The notes under the pieces: model-generated | What the model saw: only the letters and a program-made list of their open reading frames with translations | The model's database searches: none | Told to the model about the DNA's origin: nothing | Position numbers and translations under genes: made by a program | Assembly (NCBI RefSeq): GCF_954871325.1 | Contig: NC_088776.1 | Span: 7,323,985-7,387,984 of the forward strand | DNA: 64,000 nucleotides | Direction: 5' to 3' | Source: Gordionus sp. m RMFG-2023 | Taxonomy: Eukaryota > Nematomorpha > Gordioida > Chordodea > Parachordodidae | Shown here: positions 49,686 to 61,600 of the stretch, in pieces | How positions within the stretch are numbered: position 1 is the stretch's first letter | How the letters are laid out: each line of letters opens with the position of its first letter

Positions 49686-51657
49686 CAGGGTTGGGCAAAT
49701 TTTCAGAAAATTGTATTCGGATACAGATACTTTATAAAATTTTGTATTTAAGATACAAGATACTTTAGAAAAATTTCAATAAGATATAAGATACTTGTAT
49801 TTTTTTAAAAAAAAGTATCTAAGATGCAAGATACTTTTTTAAAAAACTTTAAATAGTCAAAATCAAAATGTATAAAGCTTTATTTTCTTATTTATAATAT
49901 AAATTTATAAAAAAATATTTAAAATAAATTGTAGAAAATAACAAATTTATTATAAAAGATAATGCAATATTCCATTTAATAATTATATAATTAGTAAATA
50001 ATAATAAATCAACATCATAAATAAACATTATTTTTTAATATTATTAATTTTTCAGACGATTTGGTCTATTAACCATATTAGCAAAGCTAAATAATCTTTC
50101 AACGGGGGCTGAGGAGGGTAATATTGTGTTATTTTAATAAATATTTCTTTTATATATTTATAACTATTTAACATATTTATACTCCGTCTGTCATCTTTCA
50201 TATAATTTAGGACCTCTATTTCAATATCATTTATTGAATTATTAGAATTGGATGTGGTACTTTTAAGGCATATTATTTTTAAAAACAATTAAAACTTCAT
50301 GTAATAACAAATCCTGAAGGTATTTTTTTTTCTTTTTCACCATCAATCCAACGATTTTTAAAATAGGGATGAGAAATAGTTGCCAAAAATGCACTTTTAA
50401 AATTGTTATCAAAATCATATATATTTTTAAATCTTTTATTCTGATAATTTTCTATGGCAACAGCTAATGGTTTGCAAAATTGTAGATTGATTTGAATTAA
50501 ATTTGTAATTTTTTTTAACGACATTTAAAATTGGAGCTGATTCTTCATAATAGCAGTTGATTTCACTCTGTATTTTGTCAATCGCTATAGCCAATGGGGC
50601 CATTATATTGCAATATTCTTCTAAATATTGAATTTCAATATCTCTTAATTTAGGAAATTCTAATTTTTGACATAATTTAGGAAGTTCGCCTTTAAATTTT
50701 AATAAACTATGAAGACTATCATACAAACTATTCCATCTAGTGCAACAAGGTGTAACTAATTGTTTTCCTAAAACTGCTTTGATAAGTTCTGCTTTAGGCC
50801 TATTATTTGTATTCCATAGCTCTGTACATTTAGCTATTGCAGGATGATGAATTTTAGAAATGTTAGGATAATAGCTCTCTCGACATCTGTTGTGGCAATT
50901 AGACTTATTGTATGGCACAAACAACGAATGCGTTGAGGCAATGTTATTGAAGCTTCTTTAGACCCTTAAATAAACAAATAAATAATTTTATTTGAATAAA
51001 ATTTTTTACTTACTTTCAATGATTTCGAATTCTATACATTCATCATCATTGATGTCAAAGTCATTCTCTACAGATTCCTTAGAATATTCAAACTCCTTGA
51101 AAGCTTTCTTAAAGTTAGAAACGTTATCTGTAACAGTTGCTATAACTTTTTCGTCAATACCAAAGTCACGATGAATTTCTTTATTATGATCATCTTGAAG
51201 TAATTCAAAAAATTTGCCATTAAATATGCTTAGTTTTTAAATTTATTGTTATAATTTTCGATTGAAGAATCATCTGAAGACGAAGATAAACATATTATTC
51301 TATTTTCTTCTTCTATATTAAAATAGACAGATATAAAACGATTCAAATATGGTAGTTCTAATTGTTAGCAAATTGCTATATGACGACCAACGTCATATAT
51401 CAAAAATTATCTTAAAATATCTAAATTTTGATTAAATTTTTCATTTAAATCTTAAAACAATGTCATTTAAAATTTTAATACTATTTAAATTAACCAATAT
51501 AAATTTTTTTTAAAGTATCTGTATCTTTTTGAATACAAAGTTGGTTAAGATACAAATACTTTTAAATAATATGTATCTTAGATACTGGATACAAGATACT
51601 TTCCAAAATTTTAAAAAAGATACAAGATACAAATATCCGCGATACTGCCCAACCCTG
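49686..51657 (-). mobile_element. hAT transposon fossil with most of the transposase still readable
   Basis: The inverted ends CAGGGTTGGGCA and TGCCCAACCCTG are flanked by ATTATAAC (49678-49685) and AATATAAC (51658-51665), 7 of 8 identical. Sub-terminal GATACAAGATAC repeats occur on both sides. On the minus strand are hAT transposase parts in order: IATVTDNVSNFKKAF (about 51150-51105, around the second catalytic Asp), RIRCLCHTISLIAT (about 50920), CCTRWNSLYDSLHSLL, and the C-terminal dimerisation block LPSSAPVERLFSFAN (about 50112-50070). The reading is spread over several frames, with at least three breaks, and the N-terminal BED-finger region is poorly preserved. It is old and immobile. Confidence 0.85.
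50052..51236 (-). pseudogene. hAT transposase pseudogene
   Basis: The longest open pieces are 50924-50436 (162 codons), 50524-50297 and 50288-50052. The first carries the CCTRWNSLYDSL block; the last includes, in an alternative frame, the conserved ERLFS dimerisation motif. Frames change where these pieces overlap, so no full-length product is possible. Related to ZBED-type hAT proteins by motif order. Confidence 0.75.
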
Positions 51658-52633
51658 AATATAACATAATATTTATATAAATATATTTTTAATTTTACCA
51701 TTTGCTTCAAAAATATAAAAAAAATGGAAGGTAACTTATCAATCTTCACTGAGATAAAAATTTATAATAAATATTTTAGAATTAACAGTTTTTGAAGGTT
51801 TTTCTGATAGGGGGGGGTGTGTGTATTTTTAAGAATTATTATAACATTTTACTGGAAAATAATTTTCAATTGAAATTTTGTAAGCTCTTTTAATAAAAAA
51901 ATTTCCCCCTTTTTAATTTTCTTTACTTAAACGTCACCGAGATCTCACCTTAATCTCAGAGGCTCTTCCTCTTATAATAATGCTAGTTTTTTTTGCAATG
52001 TTGCCCACAAATCTTGTTACCCAGGAAAACGAATTAAGGCTATCACCGGCGAATCATATTGAAATTAATTTTCGGTGGAATTTTTTCCAGTAAATTATTT
52101 TCTTGAGATTAATTTCGATTAGATTTTCCGCGTGGAATATTTTTTGTTTCAAGGAATTTTTAACCTAAAGAATTGTTTCGGGAATTCTTTTTTCAAAGGG
52201 AATTATTTTCTTACCAATGTAAATTTATATATTCACTTCTGCTTCATCATAAATACCCACTCCCATTATGTAAAGTATCAGTGTTTCAAAATTTTAAAAA
52301 TAAAGTCGCCATAGACTAAATCACCGTTTATTTTAAAATAAATTAGCATAAAAATACTTCTATTTTTATACAAAATATATGCATTGCTTTATTTTAAATG
52401 TTAGCTATATTTTGCCAGACTTTCATATCATTATAAACGTTTAAAGTCTATGCTCATACAAAATTAATTTTAAAGTAAAATACTTTAAACATAATTTATG
52501 TTATTTATGTCTACATATAAATAAAATATAAAGATTTTTGTTTTTATTTATTTTATTGCATCATATGGGAAGTATATCTCAGTTCTTCTATCCATTTTAT
52601 TGAAAACCACGATTTTTTATTTTTAAATTTCTT
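51658..52633. other. intergenic before seryl-tRNA synthetase
   Basis: AT-rich DNA. About 51950-52215 has GC-richer patches with alternating TTCC/GGAA, similar to 48430-48570. No promoter motif can be singled out. The synthetase ATG at 52634 follows AAATTTCTT. Confidence 0.45.
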
Positions 52634-55600
52634 ATGGTGTTGGATATTGATCTTTTAAGGGTTGATAAAGGTGGAGACCCTGATCTTATAAAAGAAAACC
52701 AAAGAAGAAGATTTAAAGATCCAAAATTAATAGATATTATTTTAGAAAATGATGAGAATTGGAGAAAATGTACTTTACAATTTTATATACTATTTTTAAT
52801 AAATTTATAAGTACGTTTTAATCTGGATAATTTGAACAAAATAAAGAATCTATGTAGCAAAGAGGTTGGCGAGCGAATGAAAGTTTGAGCTTCACTTTTT
52901 ATATGTATAAATTTATTTAATAGATTAAGACAATTCATGCAGATCAAAATGGTGAAGGTGATAGGAATTTACCGAAGAGTATAATAGAAGGACTAGAAAA
53001 TTTATCGATTCAGGAGTTAAAGGTTCTAGAAATTGATTATTAATATATTAACTTGTTATAGCCATTAAGTATTCAGCAAATTAAAAATATTAAGCCCTTA
53101 ATTGAAGAAAAAATTAATCAGTGCAATAAACTTAGAAGTGATTGCGAAAATTCTAGAAATGAAGCATTATCTGAGTTGGGAAATTTATTGCATGTATCTG
53201 TACCAATAAGCAATAATGAAGTAATTTTCTTGTTTATTATATATATAAGTATATTATTGAATATGTAAATTTAGGATGAAAATAAAGTTTTAAAACTTTG
53301 GGGTGATACTAATATAGAAAAAACATATTCACATGTTGACTTAATTCAAATGATAGATGGATTTGATGGCGATAGAGGATCAGTTATATCTGGGAGTAGA
53401 GGCTATTTTTTAAAGGTTATAATTCTTTATATTCCATTACTAACTTATAATAAAAAATTTTTTAATTGTAATGTAAATAATAATTATATAAGAGTATAAT
53501 TCTAGTGTAATATACCATTTTTGGGATTTTGATACATTTAAATAAATATACAAAAAAATTATTTGGTCATAATAATTCACATGTATTTACTTTTATTTAT
53601 TTTTAAGTTACTTTTTTTATTTTACAATTTAAAAAAATCAGTTCTTTTATTAGATATATAAAATAATCTTTTAATTTTAATAATCTTTTTCTATGCTAAA
53701 AGGTACCATATTTATAAATATATTATACCATATTTATAAATATATTATACCATATTTATAAATATATTATTTTATTTCATCAATCTCAAAAAAAAAATTT
53801 ATAGGGGCCAGCTGTGTTTTTGGAACAAGCTTTAATTAGATTGGCATTTGATATTCTGCACGATAATGGTTACACTCCTTTATCAACTCCTTTTTTCATG
53901 AAAAAAGAAATTATGAAAGAGGTTGCTCAATTGAGTCAATTTGATGATGAACTCTATAAAGTATATGATAAATTTATAATTATGTCATACATATTGTCAT
54001 TAGATATCCAAGGTTACTATTATGATTTAATTAGTGTTATGTTGTGACAAACTATTTAATAATTACTTATAAATAAGACCTAAATCAACATTTTTTTATC
54101 AATCCTCACCAATACTTTGTGTGGGCATGGGTGGGTTTTCTAAAATATCTTCAAATTTTGGCAGGTATCTGGCAGGCTTAAATTTTATTTTTAAATGACT
54201 GGCAGATGGTGGGTAAATTTCTTTTAATTTTCATGCAAGAGCAGAACTGCCTTCAATTTTATAAAAATAATTGTTTTATTTTATAATATTGCATAATATA
54301 TATGCCTAATTAAAAATACATTAAAATTATGGCTCTGCCGATTAGAGGTCTGCATGGGTGAGTGGGTTAAAAAATTTAAAGAACAGGTATGTTGGTTAAA
54401 AAATTTACAACTTTTATTTGTTATTTAAAATCATTTAAGTAAACATTAAAAAAATATGTTCCCTGAAATTTCGACATTTTTAATATCATAGTAACTGATA
54501 GCTGGGGATGGTTAGTTGTCAGTAGTGTTGTTAATCGACTAAATTTAGTCGACTAACAGAGGACTAACTAATAGTTTTAGTCGAACAATTCGACTAAAAA
54601 CTTTTGACTAATTTAGTCGACTAAAATAACTAATTAGTCGACTAAAAACGACTAATAAGTCGACTAAAACGACTAATTAGTCGACTAAAAACGACTAATA
54701 AGTCGACTAAAACGACTAATTCATTAAAATAACTATATGAGTGATATATAAGTTATTTTTAATATATTTTTTTTTTGAATTTCTTTTTCTTTGAAGGAAC
54801 AGGTTAAAATTTCAAATTGTTATTTTTGAACTTTTTTAAAATTATTTTAAAGCAAGGTATAAATATATATTGTAAACATGTTATATTAAAATTTCAGTGA
54901 AGATGTACCATAGAAAAGTGACAATTGTCATAATCGTCATTTATAGGTTTTTTTGAAATTTTTTGAAGCAAATGGGTAAAAATATATATTTAAAGTGTTA
55001 AAATAAAATTTAAGCGAAGATGTACCATAGAAAAGTGACAATTGTCATAATTGTCATTTATAGGTTTTTTTGAAATTTTTTTAAGCAAATAGGTAAAAAT
55101 ATATACTGTAAATATGTTAAAATAAAATTTAAGCGAAGATGTACCATAGAAAAGTGACAATTGTCATAATCGTCATTTTTAAGTTTTGTTGAAATTTTTG
55201 AAGCAAATGGGTAAAAATATATATTGTAAACATGTTATATTAAAATTTCAGTGAAGATATACCATAGATAAGTGACAATTCTCATAATCGTCATTTTAAG
55301 TTTTTTTGAAATTTTTTGAAGCAAATGGGTAAAAATATATATTGTAAACATGTTACATTAAAATTTCAGTGAAGATATACCATAGATAAGTGACAATTCT
55401 CATAATAATTTTTTTTTAACTTTTTTGAAGTAACAGAGTAAAATAAATTGTAAACATGTTAATTTAAAATTTAAATAGTATATACTACCAATGTGCAAAA
55501 TTTAAAAAAAAATGAAGAGGGTAGGGTTGAAAATTGACTTTTTTGTCGATTTGATATGGAATTCACCATATATTTTTACCCATTTGCTTCAAAAAATTTC

Positions 55601-58600
55601 AAAAAAACCTATAAATGACGATTATGACAATTGTCTCTTTTCTATGGTACATCTTCATGTTTACAATATATATTTTTACCCATTTGCTTCAAAATATTTC
55701 AAAAAAACTTAAAAATGACGATTATGACAATTGTCACTTTTCTATGGTACATCTTCACTGAAATTTAAATATAACATTTTTACAATATATTTTTACCCAT
55801 TTGCTTCAAAAAATTTCAAAAAAACCTATAAATGACGTTTATGACAATTGTCACTTTTCTATGGTACATCTTCGCTTAAATTTTATTTTAACATGTTTAC
55901 AATATATATTTTTACCTATTTGCTTCAAAAAATTTCAAAAAAACATAAAAATGACGATTATGACAATTGTCACTTTTCTATGGTACATCTTCACTGAAAT
56001 TTAAATATAACATGTTTACAATATATATTTTTACCCATATGCTTCAAAAAATTTCAAAAAAACTTAAAAATGACGATTATGACAATTGTCACTTTTCTAT
56101 GGTACATCTTCACTGAAATTTTGATTCAACATGTTTACAATATATATTTATACCTTGCTTTAAAATAATTTAAAAAAAGTTCAAAAATAACAATTTATAA
56201 TTTTAACCTGTTCCTTCAAAGAAAAATAAATTCAAAAAATATTAAAAATAACTTATATATAACTCATATAGTTATTTTAATGACAATTCTCACTTTACTT
56301 CTTTTTGTTTATCTTCTCTGATTAGTCGACTAAATTAGTCGTTTTAGTCGACTAAATAAGTCGTTTTTATTCGACTAAATTAGTCGCTTTTAGTCGACTA
56401 AATTAGTCGCTTTTAGTCGACTAAATTAGTCGCTTTTAGTCGACTAAATTAGTCGCTTTTAGTCGACTAATTAGTCGTTTTAGTCGACTAATTAGTCGTT
56501 TTAGTCGACTAATTAGTCGTTTTAGTCGACTAAATTAGTCTTTTTTAGTCGACTAATTAGTTGTTTTAGTCGACTAATCGACTAATTTAGTCGCTAAAGT
56601 TTTTAGTCGATTTCCTCGACTACGACTATTAGTCTTAGTCGGAAGAAATCAACTAATTAACAACACTGGGATTTTTTTATTAAATAGAAAATAATGATAT
56701 TTATAATATTGATTCAATAAATGGTAAATTAAATCAATATAAATATCGGAATCGGATCGGTGAAAAATTTTTAGATCGGCACAGCCCTGATTAAAATAAA
56801 TAAATAAAGAGCTTAACCAACCATTAAAATTATTTTTTAAACATTTGGCGGGTGAGCGATTTAAAAAAATTTCAAAATAACTAGTGGGCGGGCGGGCTTT
56901 TTGGCTATGAAACCCGTCCATTCCAGACCTCTAATCGAATTTATACAAATAATAATACAATGACGATATTTATAAAATTGGTTTTTTTAGAATCTCTGAT
57001 CAATTGACTATCTTTTTTTATAACTACCTCCTATTCATTATCTACTTTAATTATCTTCATTTATTTTTGTCAATCAAAGGTAATAGGCAAAGAAACCTTT
57101 ACAACTGATAGCCTACATAACCCCGATTCATCAAATAACCCCGACGAAGACACCAAATATTTGATAGCCACTTCAGAACAACCCATAGCAGCATTCCACA
57201 GAGATGAATGGATAAATGCCGGAGATTTGCCACTCAGATACGCCGGAATTTCTAGCTGTTTTAGACAGGAGGCGGGATCTCATGGCAGAGATACCAGGGG
57301 AATCTTCAGAGTTCACCAGTTTCAAAAAGTAATCGCCTTATATTTTTTTGAGATTTTTTTTCTGTAAAGTTCATTCCCAACTTTTTATCTGGGAATGGTA
57401 AACAAGCTGGGTTTTGATTTAATTCTAGCAATTATAGTGGGGTAATTACTATATTTTTTTAGCCAATTTTTAACCTACGAAACCATGTTTTTAGCCTAAA
57501 ACTATCACTTTGGTTTCGGGGGTTTTTCTTAAAAAGGTAGTAGCTCAAATTTGGAAGTAAGAAATATAAATTGAAACGCCTCAATTTTAACGGATTTTCT
57601 CCGGCAGGCGCCTGAAGATTGAGCCAAATTAGCCGATATTTAGCCATTACGCAACTATACACAACTGTTGGTTTATTGTAATGCTTTGCTCGACTATTTA
57701 ATTTATTATTTATCAGGGCCCAGGAACAAAAGCATTTTTGCACTCCTATTCTATTCTCGTTTTGGTCAAAAAATTATTTCCCATTCTCTTCTGTTGTCCT
57801 GGAACGCCTTCCTAAAATATTTTATTAACCCTTTCGCGCCCAGCGAGATCATTTGTCTTCAAAATTTTTAATCAATTAATTTATATATTTAAAAAAACTA
57901 ATGGTTGCTACTTAGACACATGAATTTACAAAACAATATTTATTATTTCGTATTTTATCATTAACCTGTCAAAATCATTATTTTATTATATCAAAATACA
58001 AGTTCAAAGTTAGGTATTTTATGCGCCTAAATTTTTACACTTTTACATCGATAACCATTCTATATAAATCAAAGGTATATAATGTTTTTATAATAGATTA
58101 TTACTAGTATTTCACATCAAAAAAATTAACAATAACTATTATTTATATGATTTTTTGAAGGTAATCCAAATTGGTAACATTGGGATTTTATAATGTAATT
58201 TTTTTCATAAATTTTTTAAAATTAGATATTGGAAATATGATATAGTAAGAATTGAATATAGGTTATTTTCCATTTATAAAGCCACTATAATATTTGCAAA
58301 AAGTTAAGAAAGTGGAAATTTTTTTTAAATTTTTATAAATAATTTTTAGATGACCTCAATATATATTATACCAGAGGGAAATAAATTTAAACAATATATT
58401 AGCTCAAAACCACATAAATGGGGAATTAAAATTTTCGCTTTATGTGGATCATCTGGAATGCTATATGATTTCGAAATATATTTAGGAAAATCCACAAATA
58501 TAAAAAAAACTTTGATGGGAATTAGCGAAGATATTGTTATACGACTATTAGAAACTGTTCCCCCACAAAAAATCATAAAATTTACATGGATACTTTTTTT

Positions 58601-61600
58601 CTTCATATAATTTAGCAGCTGCGCTCAAAGATAATGGGTTTATCATGTCGAGGACCCTACCCTTTCGCGCCCGACATATTTCCCGTGAACAAAAATTTTT
58701 TTTTCTCTAAAACTGAGTTAAATAAGACGCAAATAACACATTTTCAACGTTTTTTATTTTAAAAAGTGTATATATATATAGAATTATAAAATGTTACCAA
58801 TTGTCATCATTGGGATATTCATATGTAAAAATATATAATTTATTTTGAATGATAAGAAATAAAACAATTGCGATTTTATTTAAATCATAAAGATATTTTA
58901 CATTTTAAACATTCAAATCTGGTATAACCATTTTTGCAATTCTTGCATCTTTGTTAGCCGCCGAGGGCCAATGCCCTATTTTATCGAATCTAATATCTGG
59001 GATTGGATGAAAACTATTCAATTTCTTTTCTTTTTTTTCAATCTTCAAATTATGTTTACCTTCTTTTCCATAATTTTCCTTTCCAACCATCATTAATCCT
59101 TTAGTTATCCGAGCTTTAAACGCTAAAAGAGATATATATTTATCATCTTTCTGTTTGATGTAGCGTCTATAAGAGTAACCACGAATTAACCACACAGAAA
59201 TCTAATAAATGAAAGAAAATTCGCATGTAAAAGCGCTTCTATTTTATGTCAATTCTGTATAATTCAATTAACATATCATGGAGATCCACTCCGCCCATAC
59301 CAGCATTATAATCTTGAATTATAGCCGGAATTTCGACATTAATAAAAGATTTTTCAGATACCGACCATCTTTTCGTTCGTGGTGTGGGATTTATACCCAT
59401 AAATGATGATATCGTGATAACCGATTTGTCATTTGCAAATTATAATATTATTATTAGAATCCACTTTATAATCAAGGGACCCTCTTCCTTTTTTCTTTAA
59501 GATTTTATCATCAACCAGATGGCATCCTAATAATCGATTAGATCTAATGATCCCCGACATGATAAAGCCATTATCTTTGAGCGCAACTGCTAACTTATAT
59601 GAAGAAAAAAAATTATCCATGTAAATTTTATGATTTTTATGTGGGGGAACAGTTTCTAATAGTCGTATAACAATATCTCCGCTAATTCCCATCAAAATTT
59701 TTTTATATTTGTGCATTTTCCTAAATATATTTCGAAATCATATAGCATTCCAGATGATCCACCTAAAGCGAAAATTTTAATTCCCCATTTATGCGGTTTT
59801 GAGCTAATATATTGTTTAAATTCACATCGCCCTTTGAAGAGGACTATCATTTCATCAATTGATAATTTTTCCTCTAATTGAATATTTCTCATGTTCATTT
59901 TTAATGCACTAATAAATGGTTTTAGTTTGAAAAGTTTATCGTAATTAGGCTGGCCCCTAAGTATTATATTATTATTATCATTAATATGAAAGTATTTTCT
60001 CAATTTTAAGAATCTGTTTCTTGTCATGCATTGAGAAATTTGAGGAATCACTGTCTTTATAGCCCAATATTGCCTTATTGATGGCAATTTAACAATGTCC
60101 GTATAAAGATGAATTCCGAGAAATTTTTCAATTTCACTACTATTTGTATTTGTTGATTTGCCAGATAATTGAAAAGAATAAATATTCGTTTGCTCTACTA
60201 AATTGTTAATAATATCATCGTCTATAAATTTTTTAAAATATTTGTAAGGCGAAATTTCCTTATCAGTTGGAGGCAAAAATTCTTGTTTAAATTCTGTATT
60301 ATATTTATATAAATCCTTATTTCGCCATAGGATTTTCCTATTACTTGAGATAATATCATTATTTTTCCAGTTCCAACCCAATATCTGATAAAATATCATA
60401 GGTCATATTTAGATCAACTATTGTGGCATTTTCAAAGTCATCATCCTTCTCAATATCTACATCAGATATATCTCCCTCTGGTATAATACATGTTCAGGTC
60501 ATCTAAAAATTATTTATAAAATTTTTTTAAAAATATAAAATAAAATTTTCACTTTCTTAACTTTTCGCAAATATTATAGTGGCTTGCTAAATGGAAAATA
60601 GCCTATATTCAATTCTTACTATATCATATTTTCATATTTAATTTTAAAAAATTTATGGAAAAAATTACATAAGAAAATCCCAATGTTACCAATTTGGATT
60701 TTCTTTAAAAAATCATATAAAAAATAGTTATTGTTAATTTTTTTTTTACTAAACATGTAATACTAGTAATAATCTATCATAAAAATATTATTTACCTTTG
60801 ATTTATATATATTTATATAGAATGGTAATCGATGTAAAAGTGTAAAAATTTTGGCGCCTAAAATATCTAACTTTGAACTTATATTCTGATATAATAAAAT
60901 AATGATTTTGACAGGTTAATGATAAAATATGAAAGAATAAATATTGTTTTGTAATTAATGTGTCTAAATAGCAACCATTCGTTTTTTAAATATAAAAATT
61001 AATTGATTAAAAATTTTGATGACAAATGATCTCGCTGGGCGCTAAAGGGTTAATCTAATCGATTATCGAAATGCCATCTGGTTGATGATAAAATCTTTAA
61101 GGAAAAAGGAAGAGGGTCCCATGATTATAAAGTGGATTCTAATAATATTATAATTTGCAAATGGATAAAGTGGATTCTAATAATATTATAATTTGCAAAT
61201 GGTTTGATAACAAATTGGTTATCACCATATCATCATTTATGGGTATACATCCCATATCACAAACGAGAAGATGGCCAGTGTCTGATAAATCTTTTATCAA
61301 TGTCGAAATTTCGGCCATAATTCAAGACTATAACGGTGGTATGGATCTCCATGATATGTTAATTGAACTCTACAGAACTGACATAAAATGGAAGCATTTT
61401 TACATGCGAGTTTTCTTTCATTTATTAGATTCCTGTGTAGTGAATTCATGGTTGCTCTATAGAAGCCACATGAAACAGAAAAATAGTAAACATGTATCCC
61501 TTTTAGTATTTAAATTCAGATTGCTAAAGGAATGATGATGTTTGGAAAGGAAAATGATGGAAAAGAAGGTAGACCTACGTTGAAGATTGAGAAAAAAGAG

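Noticed and set aside
55512-56004. Small proteins encoded in the palindrome
   Set aside because: The frames are translations of the ~118 bp tandem units and repeat the same low-complexity peptide; no independent coding signal.
58350-58610. Apparent intact 86-codon gene within SARS1 intron 7
   Set aside because: It is a piggyBac transposase N terminus joined by internal deletion to a middle segment, not a host gene.
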